The notes: generated by a model not told the origin, from the sequence alone. Numbered from the stretch's first letter, positions 50,245 to 60,360 are shown. The stretch is 64,000 nucleotides of DNA from Rhodanobacter sp. DHB23 (GCF_014842975.1 NZ_JACYXK010000026.1:62001-126000); one strand, 5' to 3'. Program-made: numbers and translations.

Positions 50245-53070
50245 TCAGAACGACCAGCGGTAGTTCAGCATCGCCATCGTCGCCTGCTGGCCCTGGCCGA
50301 AGTACTGCTCGCAGTCGAGCGCGAGGCTGCTGCGCGCATTCATGCGCCAGTCGAGCGTGGCGCCGGCCAGGCCGCCGTAGCGCGCCAGGCCGATGCCGCC
50401 CAGCGGGGCCCACTGGTTCACCCCGGTGAAGCTGGCCTCGAACACCTCGCCGCGCAGGCCGAAGGACTGCTGCCACGCCAGCTGGCCCTGCAGGCCCAGG
50501 CTGCCGGCTCGCCCGAGTTGCCAGTCGCGGCTGGCGCGCAGGCCCAGGCCTGCCTGCCAGCGCGCGGTGGTGAGCGCATCGGCCTTCAGGCCGAAGCCGT
50601 CGCCGCCCATCTCGTCGAACCCGTCGCGCTGGATCTGCGCGTATTCCAGGCTCGCGTAGGGCATGACGCGGGTGTCGCCCAGCAGCATGCGGTAGCCGCT
50701 TTCGCCGTAGGCCACGCCGTAACGGCCGCTGTCGTCGCTGCCCACGCCGGTGGCCTGGCCGCCCAGCTGCACCTGGCGCTGCATGGTTTCCTGGTAGGTG
50801 CCGAAGCCGAAGCGGCCCATCGCGTACCAGTTGCCGCGCATCGTGCCGCCGTAGAGCATGCCTTCCACGGCGCGGCTGTAGCCCTGGTCCGCGCTTTCGG
50901 TCAGGCGGCCCAGGCCATGCGTGCCGCTCAGCGCGAAGCCGGCCACGCCGCTGCCGTCCACCCGGAAGTCCTGCCCCACCATCCAGCCGTTGAGGTCGTA
51001 GGCCACGTCGCTGTAGCCGCTGCGCGACATGGAGCCCTGGTAGCCGAGGCTCTGCATCCATGCGCCGATGGGTTGCTGCGATGGCGCGGACAACAGCTGG
51101 TCGAAGTGGTCGGTCAGGGCGCGCGTGCCGGCGTCGATCGCCTCGAAGGTCATCGCCGCGCTGGCCGCATGCAGCTGGCCGGAGAGGCTTTCCAGCGATT
51201 GCTGCAGGTTGCCCAGCGTGGCCGTCTGCTGCAGCGTGGCCGCGCCGGCGATGAAGCTGCTGCTCGCCGGCGAGCCGGTCGCCGCGGGGTTGGCCAGTTG
51301 CGCGTTGATCTGGTTGAAGGCCGCGTCCACGCGCTGCGCCGCGCCGTAGGAGGCGACGCTGTAGCTGCTGCCCTGCACCGCGCTCACCTGCACCTGCTGC
51401 ACGTCCAGCCACGCCGTGGTCGTGCTGTAGTTGAGCGAGGCGGTGAGCAGCACGTTCGACGCCGTGGTCATGCCGGCGAAGGTGCCGCTGAGGCCGCCCT
51501 TGGCGACGATCACGTTGGTCTGCGCGTTGGGGGTGTAGCCCGAGTTGGCGCCGGTCACCAGCAGGTTGCCGGCGATGCTGGCCGTGCCGGCCACGTTGAG
51601 CGTGGAACCCAGCGACACCGCCAGCTGGCCCCCGGCCGGTTGCGTGTAGTTGCCGCCCACGCTGACATTGGTGTTCGCGATCGAAAGCGTGCCGGCGTTG
51701 CTCACGTTGCCGCCGATGGCCGACATGCCGCTCAGCGTGGCGCCGCTGCTGATCGCCGCCGCGCCGGCCAGCGACATGGCGGTCAGGGTGCCGCCCTGCA
51801 CCTGCGTCTCGCCGGTGTAGCTGGAAGGCTGGGTGAGGTTGAGCGTGCCGCTGCCCTGCTTGATCAGGCCGCCGGCGCCGGAGATCGGATTGTTCCAGCT
51901 GGAGCTGCCGCTGAAGCTGACGGTGACGTCGCCCCAGTTGAACTGCATCGGGCCGTTCACCGCGCGACCCACGTCCAGTTCGCCGTAGCCGTAGGTCGGG
52001 TTGGGCTGCGAGCCGCCCAGCGGGTCGGCGGTGCCGAGCAGGGTCTGCCGCACCAGGTCGTTGCTGAAATACGGATAGGCCTGCCACACCAGCGCCGCCG
52101 CGCCCGAGACCTGCGGCGCCGCGAACGAGGTGCCCTCCACGATGTAGTAGGTGGGGTTGGTGGTGCCGGCCGTGGTGTCCTTGTCCAGCACGATCACGTC
52201 GCCCGGCGCGGCGAGGCAGTAGTTCATCGCCGCGCCGCACTGGTTGGAATAGCTCTCCAGTTGGGTCGGGTTGTTGCTGTTGACCGCCACCGCCACCAGC
52301 CAACCCTTGGCCAGGTCGGGCGCCACGTTGGGCAGCATCGCGATGGTGCTGGGGTTGGTCTCCGAATCGTTGCCGGCGGCGAACACCACCAGCCCGCCCT
52401 GCTGGTTCACGAACGGGCTGTAGGCCTGGTCGAAGGCCTGGTTGAGGCTGGTGTTGGTGGTGTCCCAGGTGATGCCGCCCCAGGAATTGTTCATCACCTT
52501 GACGCCGGCGCTGATCAGGTCCGCATTGACCTGGCCGAAGAACTGCGCGTCGCTGGCGGTGACCGTCGACGGCGCCGTGGAGCCGTTGTCGTCCGGTGCG
52601 TTGTCGTCGATGATGCGCGCCGACACCAGGTCGGCGCCCGGCGCGATGCCGCCGGGGAACTGGGCGAACGGCGTGCCCGCCGCGATCTCCGACACCCAGG
52701 TGCCGTGGCCCACCACGTCGTCGACACTGGTGTTGTTGGTGCTGGGGTCGACGTAGATCAGCTCCTGCGTCACGCGCCCCGACACCGTCGGGTTGCTCGC
52801 CATGATGCCGGTGTCCACGACGCCGATGGTCACGCCCGCGCCGGTGTAGCCCTGGCTGTGCGCGGCATAGGTGTTGGTGATCGAAAGCTGGGCGTCTATC
52901 GGCGGTTGCGCCGGCGCGGTCGAGGACGACGCAGGCGTCGACGGGGTGGTCGTCTTGACGTTGCCGCCGCCTCCCCCGCCGCAGGCAGCCAGACCCAACG
53001 CAAGGCCGACAGCAGCGGCCAACCGGCAATGACGCAGGCCACGAGTGGCCATCTCTCCATATGGCTTCAT
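50245..53070 (-). CDS. Subtilisin-like autotransporter lipoprotein protease (NalP-like layout)
   Basis: This is a 941-residue protein; start 53070 has GGGGGAGAG upstream. A leader ends in the lipobox LAAC (Cys30) followed by six glycines and a Thr/Ser/Pro linker. The S8 protease domain has the triad Asp86 (VVDTGIM), His122 (VGHGTWVSE) and Ser315 (GTSFAAPQVSG). A beta-helical passenger stem with autotransporter repeat (GGLIKQGSGTLNLTQPSSYTGETQVQGGTL, about 395-425) leads to a C-terminal barrel (from about 670) ending in MLNYRWSF. It is probably surface-displayed and, like NalP of Neisseria, both lipidated and self-exported. Substrate proteins are unknown. Confidence 0.9.
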   Translation of the reverse strand: MKPYGEMATRGLRHCRLAAAVGLALGLAACGGGGGGNVKTTTPSTPASSSTAPAQPPIDAQLSITNTYAAHSQGYTGAGVTIGVVDTGIMASNPTVSGRVTQELIYVDPSTNNTSVDDVVGHGTWVSEIAAGTPFAQFPGGIAPGADLVSARIIDDNAPDDNGSTAPSTVTASDAQFFGQVNADLISAGVKVMNNSWGGITWDTTNTSLNQAFDQAYSPFVNQQGGLVVFAAGNDSETNPSTIAMLPNVAPDLAKGWLVAVAVNSNNPTQLESYSNQCGAAMNYCLAAPGDVIVLDKDTTAGTTNPTYYIVEGTSFAAPQVSGAAALVWQAYPYFSNDLVRQTLLGTADPLGGSQPNPTYGYGELDVGRAVNGPMQFNWGDVTVSFSGSSSWNNPISGAGGLIKQGSGTLNLTQPSSYTGETQVQGGTLTAMSLAGAAAISSGATLSGMSAIGGNVSNAGTLSIANTNVSVGGNYTQPAGGQLAVSLGSTLNVAGTASIAGNLLVTGANSGYTPNAQTNVIVAKGGLSGTFAGMTTASNVLLTASLNYSTTTAWLDVQQVQVSAVQGSSYSVASYGAAQRVDAAFNQINAQLANPAATGSPASSSFIAGAATLQQTATLGNLQQSLESLSGQLHAASAAMTFEAIDAGTRALTDHFDQLLSAPSQQPIGAWMQSLGYQGSMSRSGYSDVAYDLNGWMVGQDFRVDGSGVAGFALSGTHGLGRLTESADQGYSRAVEGMLYGGTMRGNWYAMGRFGFGTYQETMQRQVQLGGQATGVGSDDSGRYGVAYGESGYRMLLGDTRVMPYASLEYAQIQRDGFDEMGGDGFGLKADALTTARWQAGLGLRASRDWQLGRAGSLGLQGQLAWQQSFGLRGEVFEASFTGVNQWAPLGGIGLARYGGLAGATLDWRMNARSSLALDCEQYFGQGQQATMAMLNYRWSF

Positions 53071-53294
53071 GATCTCTCCCCCGATCCACGAACAGCGCTC
53101 GCCACCTCGAAAAGCCGCGGCTACCGACGCGGATCCGGTGGAAGCCCAGTGTGTCACAACACCGGGAGGCGACAAACGCCCTGCAAGACCTTGCGGCCGG
53201 GCCGGGCGGTTTGCCGGGTTTCGCCGCCGGCTGCGATAATCCCGCCCTGTCCCCTCCGGCGCCGTGCGCCATCCGTGATTCCGTGGAGATCCCC

Positions 53295-54479
53295 ATGTCC
53301 GACGTCAGCGTTGTCATCGTCGGTGCCAAGCGCACCGCCATCGGTTCCTTCCTCGGCCAGTTCACCGGCGTGCCCACGCCGAAGCTGGGCGCCACGGCGA
53401 TCCGCGCCGCGCTGGAACAGTCCGGCGTGGCGCCCGCCGACGTCGGCGAGGTCATCATGGGCTGCGTGCTGCCGGCCGGCCTCGGCCAGGCGCCGGCCCG
53501 CCAGGCCGCGCTGGAGTCCGACCTGCCGAAGTCCGCGGGCTGCACCACCATCAACAAGGTGTGTGGCTCGGGCATGAAGGCGATCATGCTGGGCCACGAC
53601 CTGATCAAGGCCGGCTCGGTCAACGTGGTGGTGGCCGGCGGCATGGAGTCGATGACCAACGCCCCGCACCTGGTCCAGGCCCGCACCGGCATCCGCTATG
53701 GCGACGGCAAGCTGGTCGACCACATGGCCTGGGACGGCCTCACCAATCCCTATGACGGCAAGTCGATGGGCGTGTTCGCCGAATCCTGCGCCGACAAGTA
53801 CCACTTCAGCCGCGAGGACCAGGACGCGTTCGCGATCGAGTCGGTCAAGCGCTCGCAGGCCGCCCAGCAGTCCGGCGCCTTCGCCGGCGAGATCGTCCCC
53901 GTCACCGTCGCTGGCCGCAAAGGCGACGTGTTGGTGGATACCGATGAGCAGCCCGGCCGCTCCGATGTCACCAAGATCCCCACGCTGAAGCCCGCCTTCC
54001 GCAAGGAGAACGGCACCGTCACCGCGGCCAGCTCCTCCAGCATCTCCGACGGCGCCGCCGCCGTGGTGCTGCTGTCGGCCGACGACGCGCACAAGCGCGG
54101 CCTGCAGCCGCTGGCGCGCATCGTCGCCCACGCCACCCATGCGCAGGAGCCGGAGTGGTTCACCACCGCCCCGGTCGCCGCCATCCAGAAGGTGCTGGAC
54201 AAGGCCGGCTGGAAGGTGGCCGACGTCGACCTGTTCGAGATCAACGAGGCGTTCGCGGTGGTGGCCATGGCGCCGATCAGGGAACTCGGCATCCCGCACG
54301 AGAAGGTCAACGTCAACGGCGGCGCCTGCGCGCTGGGCCACCCGATCGGCGCCAGCGGCGCCCGCCTGGTGGTGACCCTGCTCAACGCCCTGAAGGTGCG
54401 CGGCCTCAAGCGCGGCGTCGCCAGCCTGTGCATCGGCGGCGGCGAGGCGACCGCGATCGCGGTGGAGCGCCTCGACTGA
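53295..54479 (+). CDS. Acetyl-CoA C-acetyltransferase (thiolase)
   Basis: This is a 394-residue thiolase. The acyl-enzyme cysteine is Cys90 in NKVCGSGMKAIML, the His base lies in NVNGGACALGHPIGASGARLVV (about 341-362), and the second Cys in CIGGGEATAIAVERL close to the end. Start 53295 has GGAGAT upstream and the family-type beginning SDVSVVIVGAKRTAIGSFLG; the in-frame extension to 53151 is rejected. It interconverts acetoacetyl-CoA and acetyl-CoA, which fits the leucine-degradation genes that follow, where acetoacetate is an end product. Confidence 0.93.
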   Translation: MSDVSVVIVGAKRTAIGSFLGQFTGVPTPKLGATAIRAALEQSGVAPADVGEVIMGCVLPAGLGQAPARQAALESDLPKSAGCTTINKVCGSGMKAIMLGHDLIKAGSVNVVVAGGMESMTNAPHLVQARTGIRYGDGKLVDHMAWDGLTNPYDGKSMGVFAESCADKYHFSREDQDAFAIESVKRSQAAQQSGAFAGEIVPVTVAGRKGDVLVDTDEQPGRSDVTKIPTLKPAFRKENGTVTAASSSSISDGAAAVVLLSADDAHKRGLQPLARIVAHATHAQEPEWFTTAPVAAIQKVLDKAGWKVADVDLFEINEAFAVVAMAPIRELGIPHEKVNVNGGACALGHPIGASGARLVVTLLNALKVRGLKRGVASLCIGGGEATAIAVERLD

Positions 54480-54605
54480 CCCCCCGGCGCGCCGTGCCGG
54501 CTTTCAACCCAGCCTGAAGCGGCGCGCCGAAAGTTATGGCGCACAACGCGGGAAAGCGCTAATAATAATCCGCCATTCGGCATTCCACGGCTTAGGAGAT
54601 ACACC

Positions 54606-54977
54606 ATGAAGTTGACGCGTACCCTTCTCGCCTCCGCGCTCGTCGCGCTGCTGGCGGCTTGCAGCAACGGCGCGCAGGACTCCGCGCAGAACGCCCAGTC
54701 GAGCGACCAGGCCCAGCAGGCCTCCGCCGACCAGGCTCAGCAGGCTGCCGCCGCCCCGGCTTCGACCGCTGCTGCTCCGGCTGCTGCCCCGGCTTCCACC
54801 GCTGCCGCTCCGGCTGCCGCCCCGGCCTCCACCGCCGCTGCTGCTCCGGCTGCTGCTGCCAGCGCTGCTGGCGACGCCGCCGCTGCCGCCGGCAAGGCTG
54901 CCGACGCCGCCAAGGACGCCGCTGGCGCCGCCAAGGATGCCGCCGACAAGGCCAAGGACGCGATGAAGGGTCACTGA
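54606..54977 (+). CDS. Small Ala-rich lipoprotein
   Basis: This is a 123-residue protein whose leader ends LAAC (lipidated Cys19). The mature chain is almost entirely Ala, Pro, Ser, Gln and Lys: a Gln/Ser-rich part, three imperfect APASTAAAPAA repeats (about 49-80), then a Lys/Asp/Ala heptad-like helix (KAADAAKDAAGAAKDAADKAKDAMKG), suggesting an extended spacer with a helical tail. AGGAG lies about six bases before the ATG. It is followed by a strong terminator. It could be a periplasmic spacer or stress lipoprotein; no domain is recognised. Confidence 0.75.
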   Translation: MKLTRTLLASALVALLAACSNGAQDSAQNAQSSDQAQQASADQAQQAAAAPASTAAAPAAAPASTAAAPAAAPASTAAAAPAAAASAAGDAAAAAGKAADAAKDAAGAAKDAADKAKDAMKGH

Positions 54978-54995
54978 TCCTCGTTTCGCAGTCCG

Positions 54996-55027
54996 GAAAA
55001 ACGGCCGCCTCGCGCGGCCGTTTTTTT
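54996..55027 (+). terminator. Rho-independent terminator
   Basis: Stem CGGCCGC (55002-55008) / GCGGCCG (55014-55020), 5-nt loop, A-run before it and T7 after (55021-55027). It ends the Ala-rich lipoprotein transcript. Confidence 0.9.
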
Positions 55028-55197
55028 GCGGGATTTGATTTACTTGTGCGGGCTGTACTTGTGCGTTCGTCCTTGAACGCGAGAATCAAACGGGCGGCCA
55101 TCCATGGCCGCACTTTTCGAGAAGCGTCGCGCGGGGCCGGCTTTGCTGCGCTGCACTCTCGGTATCATCCGCGGGTTCCTTCCGACGGCAGCCGCGC

Positions 55198-56805
55198 ATG
55201 AGTGTCATCGTCTCGCAGATCGATCCGCGTTCCCCCGAGTTCCAGTCCGCCGGCGAACGCCTGCGCACGCTCACCGAGGACCTGTGTCGCGAACTGGCGC
55301 GCAGCGCCGAGGGCGGCGGTGCCAAGGCGCGCGAGAAGCACACTGCGCGCGGCAAGCTGCTGCCGCGCGAGCGCATCCGCGCCCTGCTCGACCCCGGCTC
55401 GCCCTTCCTCGAGCTCTCGCCGCTGGCCGCGCACGGCATGTACGACGATGCCGCGCCCGCCGCGGGCATCGTCACCGGCATCGGCCGCGTCAACGGCATC
55501 GAGGTGGTGGTGGTCGCCAACGATGCCACGGTGAAGGGCGGCACCTATTTCCCGATGACGGTGAAGAAGCACCTGCGCGCGCAGGAAGTGGCGCTGGAAA
55601 ACCGGCTGCCCTGCGTCTACCTGGTCGATTCCGGCGGCGCCTTCCTGCCCATGCAGGACGAGGTGTTCCCGGACAAGGAGCACTTCGGCCGCATCTTCTA
55701 CAACCAGGCGCGCATGTCGGGCCTGGGCATCCCGCAGATCGCGGTGGTGATGGGCAGTTGCACCGCCGGCGGCGCCTACGTGCCGGCGATGAGCGACGAG
55801 ACCATCATCGTGCGCGAGCAGGGCACGATCTTCCTGGGCGGCCCGCCGCTGGTGAAGGCCGCCACCGGCGAGGTGGTCGATGCGGAGACGCTGGGCGGCG
55901 CGGACGTGCACACATCCATCTCGGGCGTGGCCGACCACTACGCCGAGAACGACGCGCACGCGCTCTCCATCGCCCGCGACATCGTGGCCAGCCTCAACCG
56001 CAGGAAGGCGATGCCGCTGGCGCTGCGCGAACCCGCCGAACCGAAATACCCGTCCAGCGAGCTGTACGGCGTGATCCCCGAGGACACCCGCCGCCCGTTC
56101 GACATCCGCGAGGTGATTGCGCGCATCGTCGACGGCTCGGAATTCCACGAGTTCAAGGCGCGCTACGGCAAGACCCTGGTCTGCGGCTTCGCGCACATCC
56201 ACGGCTATCCGGTGGGCATCGTCGCCAACAACGGCATCCTGTTCGCCGAAAGCGCGCTCAAGGGCGCGCACTTCATCGAGCTGTGCAACCAGCGCAACGT
56301 GCCCCTGGTGTTCCTGCAGAACATCACCGGCTTCATGGTAGGCAAGAAGTACGAACAGGCCGGCATCGCGAAGGACGGCGCCAAGATGGTGACGGCGGTC
56401 GCCTGTTCCCACGTACCGAAGTTCACCGTGGTGATCGGCGGCAGCTTCGGCGCCGGCAACTACGCGATGTGCGGCCGCGCCTACGGCGCGCGCTTCCTGT
56501 GGATGTGGCCGAACGCGCGGATCAGCGTGATGGGCGGCGAACAGGCCGCGTCGGTGCTGGCCACAGTGAAGCGCGACGGCATCGAGGCCGCCGGCAAGTC
56601 GTGGAGCGCGGAAGAAGAGGACGCCTTCAAGGCGCCGATCCGCGAACAGTACGAGCACCAGGGGCATCCCTATTACGCCAGCGCGCGGCTGTGGGACGAC
56701 GGCATCATCGACCCGGCCGACACGCGCCGCGTGCTGGGGCTCGCCATCTCCGCTTCGATGAATGCGCCGATCGAGCCGCAGCGCTACGGCGTGTTCCGGA
56801 TGTAA
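55198..56805 (+). CDS. liuB: Methylcrotonyl-CoA carboxylase beta subunit (carboxyltransferase)
   Basis: This is a 535-residue carboxyltransferase. Typical blocks are [98 protein letters not shown], and [38 protein letters not shown]. These match the methylcrotonyl-CoA branch (LiuB/MccB) in preference to propionyl- or acetyl-CoA carboxylases. With the biotin-bearing alpha subunit, which starts at 63873, it carboxylates 3-methylcrotonyl-CoA in leucine degradation. The two subunit genes are seven kilobases apart here. Confidence 0.92.
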   Translation: MSVIVSQIDPRSPEFQSAGERLRTLTEDLCRELARSAEGGGAKAREKHTARGKLLPRERIRALLDPGSPFLELSPLAAHGMYDDAAPAAGIVTGIGRVNGIEVVVVANDATVKGGTYFPMTVKKHLRAQEVALENRLPCVYLVDSGGAFLPMQDEVFPDKEHFGRIFYNQARMSGLGIPQIAVVMGSCTAGGAYVPAMSDETIIVREQGTIFLGGPPLVKAATGEVVDAETLGGADVHTSISGVADHYAENDAHALSIARDIVASLNRRKAMPLALREPAEPKYPSSELYGVIPEDTRRPFDIREVIARIVDGSEFHEFKARYGKTLVCGFAHIHGYPVGIVANNGILFAESALKGAHFIELCNQRNVPLVFLQNITGFMVGKKYEQAGIAKDGAKMVTAVACSHVPKFTVVIGGSFGAGNYAMCGRAYGARFLWMWPNARISVMGGEQAASVLATVKRDGIEAAGKSWSAEEEDAFKAPIREQYEHQGHPYYASARLWDDGIIDPADTRRVLGLAISASMNAPIEPQRYGVFRM

Positions 56806-56852
56806 CACACTGGCCGGACGGCCATGGATGCAAGACCAAGGGGGAACAACCA

Positions 56853-58544
56853 GTGATCGTCGGCATTGACCTGGGCACCACGCATTCGCTGATCGGCTGT
56901 TTCGGCGAGGACGGCCCGCGGCTTTTCCCAAATGCGCTGGGCGAATTGCTCACGCCCTCCGTCGTCAGCATCGACGACGACGGCCACATGATCGTCGGCG
57001 AAGCCGCGCGCGACCGCCTGGTGAGCCATCCCAAGAGCACCGTTGCGGCCTTCAAGCGCTGGATGGGGTCGTCGCGCGAGACGCCGCTCGGCAACCGCCA
57101 GTTTCGCCCCGAGGAGTTGTCGGCCCTGGTGCTCCGCTCGCTGATCGCCGACGCCGAAGCCGCGCTCGGCGAGAAAGTGGATGAAGCCGTGATCAGCGTG
57201 CCGGCCTATTTTTCCGATGCGCAGCGCAAGGCCACGCGCGCGGCCGGCGAACTGGCCGGCATCAAGGTGGAACGCCTGATCAACGAACCCACCGCCGCCG
57301 CCCTCGCCTACGGCCTGGAAGCCAAGCCCGAGGGCACGCGTTTCCTGGTCTTCGACCTCGGCGGCGGCACGTTTGACGTCTCGGTGCTGGAGACCTTCGA
57401 AGGCGTGGTCGAAGTGCATGCCAGCGCCGGCGACAACTTCCTGGGCGGCGAGGACTTCCTCGACCTGCTGGAAAACACCTGCCTCGCCGACCTCAAGTTG
57501 AATGCCGCGGACTTCTCGCCCGTCGAACGCGGCCTGCTGCGCCGACGCCTGGAAGTACTCAAGCGCGCGTTGAGCCAGCAATCCGAGCAGCGCATCGATT
57601 GCCAGGTCGGCGAACGCGTCATCCGCTGGCAGATCGACCAGGACCGTTTCCTGCAACTGGCCGAGCCGCTGCTGCAGCGCATGCGCGCCCCGCTCGAACG
57701 CGCCTTGCGCGACGCACGGCTGCAACCGGAACAACTCAACGAGATCGTGCTGGTCGGCGGCGCCAGCCGCATGCCGCTGGTGTCGCGGCTGATCGCGCGC
57801 ATGTTCGGCCGGCTGCCGCTGCGCCACATCAACCCGGACGAAGCCATCGCCATGGGCGCCTGCGTGGCCGCCGGCCTCAAGAGCCGCAACGTCAAGCTGG
57901 ACGAGATCATCCTCACCGACGTCTGCCCGTACACGCTGGGCGTGGAAGTTGGGCAAAAGGACGAGCACGGGAACGTGCAGAACGGGCTGTTCTCGCCCCT
58001 CATCCAGCGCAACAGCGTGGTGCCGATCAGCCGCGAATCCACCTATTTCCCGATGACCGAGCGGCAGAAGCTGCTGTCGCTCAAGATCTACCAGGGCGAA
58101 AGCCCGATGGTGGCGCGCAACATCAAGCTCGGGCAACTGGACGTGCCGCTCAACCCCACCCTGCCCATCGCGGACAACGCCGTGGTCGTCCGCTTCACTT
58201 ACGACATCAACGGCGTGCTGCAGGTGGAGGCCGCGCCCGCCGCCAGCGGCACGCGCCACGAACTGGTGCTGGAGCAGAACCCGGGCATCCTGAGCAAGGA
58301 GGAAATCCGCGCCAGGCTGGATGCCCTGTCGGAACTGAAGATCCACCCCCGCTCCAAGCAGGAAAACCTCGCGCTGCTGGCGCGCGCCGAGCGCCTGTTC
58401 GAGGAATACATCGCCGCGCGCGACGTGTTGCGCGAATGGATAGGCCGCTTCACGCAGACGCTGGAATCGCAGGACGAGCGGCTGATCGGCGAACACCGCA
58501 CGCGCTTCGGCCAGGCCATGGACGAACTGGAACGCCAGCTTTGA
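56853..58544 (+). CDS. hscC: HscC-type Hsp70 chaperone
   Basis: This is a 563-residue protein starting at GTG with AAGGGGGAA upstream. The ATPase domain has IVGIDLGTTHSLIG, AVISVPAYFSDAQRKATRAAG, INEPTAAALAYG, VFDLGGGTFDVSVLE and VGGASRMPLVSRLI. The substrate domain is short (CPYTLGVEVGQ...QGESPMVARNIKLGQLDV) and the lid is truncated, giving about 560 residues instead of the 630-640 of DnaK, as in HscC. Its stop overlaps the start of the J-like protein gene by four bases, as in hscC-djl pairs. Clients are unknown. Confidence 0.9.
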   Translation: MIVGIDLGTTHSLIGCFGEDGPRLFPNALGELLTPSVVSIDDDGHMIVGEAARDRLVSHPKSTVAAFKRWMGSSRETPLGNRQFRPEELSALVLRSLIADAEAALGEKVDEAVISVPAYFSDAQRKATRAAGELAGIKVERLINEPTAAALAYGLEAKPEGTRFLVFDLGGGTFDVSVLETFEGVVEVHASAGDNFLGGEDFLDLLENTCLADLKLNAADFSPVERGLLRRRLEVLKRALSQQSEQRIDCQVGERVIRWQIDQDRFLQLAEPLLQRMRAPLERALRDARLQPEQLNEIVLVGGASRMPLVSRLIARMFGRLPLRHINPDEAIAMGACVAAGLKSRNVKLDEIILTDVCPYTLGVEVGQKDEHGNVQNGLFSPLIQRNSVVPISRESTYFPMTERQKLLSLKIYQGESPMVARNIKLGQLDVPLNPTLPIADNAVVVRFTYDINGVLQVEAAPAASGTRHELVLEQNPGILSKEEIRARLDALSELKIHPRSKQENLALLARAERLFEEYIAARDVLREWIGRFTQTLESQDERLIGEHRTRFGQAMDELERQL

Positions 58545-60349
58545 CCTGGGTCCACGAATTGCTCGGCGTTGCCGCCGATGCCGATGCCGCCACGATCAAG
58601 CGCGCCTATGCGCGCCTGCTGCGCACGACGCGGCCGGACGAGGATGCTGAAGCGTTCCAGCGCCTGAACACCGCATACCAGATAGCACTCACGCAAGCGG
58701 GCAGGCAGACGACCCGCCCCCCGATGGCACAACCCGCACCTATCCCGCCCCCGGCGACACCGAAACGCGATACCCACGTCATCCCCGTATCCACCGGCGA
58801 CACCCAGCCGCCAGCAGCGCCGCTACATGTGGTCGTCCAACCCAGCCGCCCCGCTGTACCGCTGGAAACGCTCAGGACCGGGCCATCGATCGCACCCAGG
58901 GCACCGCATGTGCTCGAAACCCTGTCGCAACCCGAAATTTCCGGGCCCGACCTGGTGCCCCCGCCGCTGGAAACGCTCAAGCCCGGGCCATCGATCGCAC
59001 CCAAGGCAGCGCACGCGCTCGAAACCCTGTCGCCACCCGAAACCTCCAGGCCCGGCCTGGCGCCTGCGCCAGTGGAAATCCTGAAGCCGGCGGGCCCCGC
59101 CTCCACGCCGGCCCGAGTGCTTCCACCGGTCGAGACCCTGCGACCGGCGGCGTCGCGACCAGCGCCGGCGGTCAATATCGCCGAACTGGCCAAGCGCGTG
59201 ATCGACGAAGCATGCCGCGCCGAAGGCCCGGTGGTGCTTGCCAACTGGCTGGCCCGCTGCCCGGAACTATGGTCGTTCCGCATCAAGCAACTCACCGGGC
59301 AGCGGATGATGCAGGGACTGGCGCAAGAGTCACGTCCCATGCAGTCCGCCAACTTCGATGCACTGCTGGGCTTCTTCGATCTCAACAACGTGCTGACAGG
59401 CCTGAACCCGGTTGCCCTGGAAAAATTACGCAGCAGGCTGGCGGCACACTGGGAGATGTTCAACGACCATACATCGCTGGCAAGACGATCGCGCACCCTG
59501 ACCGAGAAAGGCCAGCCTCATCCTTGGAGGGTGCGCAGTTGCATCGCCCTGCTGCAACAGCCGCGCAGCTGGTACCGAACCATCGGCGTGACCCTGACGC
59601 GCGAAAAATCCGCGAACCTCGCGCGCATCGCGCACGCGCTTTGCCTGGGCGTCCCCGAGCAATTGCCAGCCACGTTGAATCGGGAACATGCGCAATTCTG
59701 GTTGCGTGCCGTGGGCAGCAATGGCAATAGCCGCGAATACTGGACACTCGTCGCCATCCGCGTGCTCGCCATGGCCCTGGCAGGCGCTGCCATCACCGCC
59801 ATCGTGCTGTTCTGGGCGGCATCGCAACAGGGCGACATCACCAAGCCGGCCGCCTGGCTAGGCATCGGGTCCGTCTCGGTCGTGATGTTCGCTGGCATCG
59901 CGCTCTTTCTGTCCGCCCTGATCGGCGTCAGGTGGATCAATCGCTGGCAAGGCGCGCCGGAGTCTTCAAGCGAGGCCAATCCATGGCGGCGGCGATTACT
60001 CATCCCTTCGCTGTGCGCCCTTGGACTTGGAATGGACTACCTGCTGGACAAGCCCATCGTGGCGACGCCGATCGTACTTGGCGCGTTGGCCCTGGCCATC
60101 CGTCGGTACAGGCTTCGCACGCCGAAACGCAGCAGGAAACCCATCCTCAACCTCAGTCCGCGTGCCCTCACGTACCTCTTGCTGGCCTGCGCATCCGTTA
60201 TCGGCAGCGTGGCAACCCAGGCCGTGAATGGGGGAGCACTCGACAACGTTCCGCTGCTGGCCATGGCCGCAGCCACGACGCTCGTCATTTGGGGCATCGA
60301 CATGTTTCGTCACCGCGCGCATTGGCGGGTGAAGCAAGCCAGGGGCTGA
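58541..60349 (+). CDS. Membrane J-domain-like co-chaperone with RPD instead of HPD
   Basis: This is a 602-residue protein from a TTG start overlapping hscC (TTGA). Residues 4-50 are J-domain-like (HELLGVAADADAATIKRAYARLLRTTRPDEDAEAF), but the HPD tripeptide is RPD (31-33). A Pro-rich linker (about 60-210) has 35-residue tandem repeats (108-142, 143-177, partial third) built on LETL-GPSIAP-LETLS-P. A cytosolic helical domain (210-395) precedes about six hydrophobic segments from residue 400 to near the C-terminus. It resembles DjlB/DjlC-type partners of HscC. It probably tethers the chaperone to the inner membrane. Confidence 0.75.
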   Translation: MTWVHELLGVAADADAATIKRAYARLLRTTRPDEDAEAFQRLNTAYQIALTQAGRQTTRPPMAQPAPIPPPATPKRDTHVIPVSTGDTQPPAAPLHVVVQPSRPAVPLETLRTGPSIAPRAPHVLETLSQPEISGPDLVPPPLETLKPGPSIAPKAAHALETLSPPETSRPGLAPAPVEILKPAGPASTPARVLPPVETLRPAASRPAPAVNIAELAKRVIDEACRAEGPVVLANWLARCPELWSFRIKQLTGQRMMQGLAQESRPMQSANFDALLGFFDLNNVLTGLNPVALEKLRSRLAAHWEMFNDHTSLARRSRTLTEKGQPHPWRVRSCIALLQQPRSWYRTIGVTLTREKSANLARIAHALCLGVPEQLPATLNREHAQFWLRAVGSNGNSREYWTLVAIRVLAMALAGAAITAIVLFWAASQQGDITKPAAWLGIGSVSVVMFAGIALFLSALIGVRWINRWQGAPESSSEANPWRRRLLIPSLCALGLGMDYLLDKPIVATPIVLGALALAIRRYRLRTPKRSRKPILNLSPRALTYLLLACASVIGSVATQAVNGGALDNVPLLAMAAATTLVIWGIDMFRHRAHWRVKQARG

Positions 60350-60360
60350 CGCTGTCCGAG

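Noticed and set aside
49700-53692. 1330-codon and 1129-codon open frames over the autotransporter gene
   Set aside because: Low-complexity Arg/Gly/Ala translations without motifs. They arise from high GC in alternative frames of the subtilase gene.
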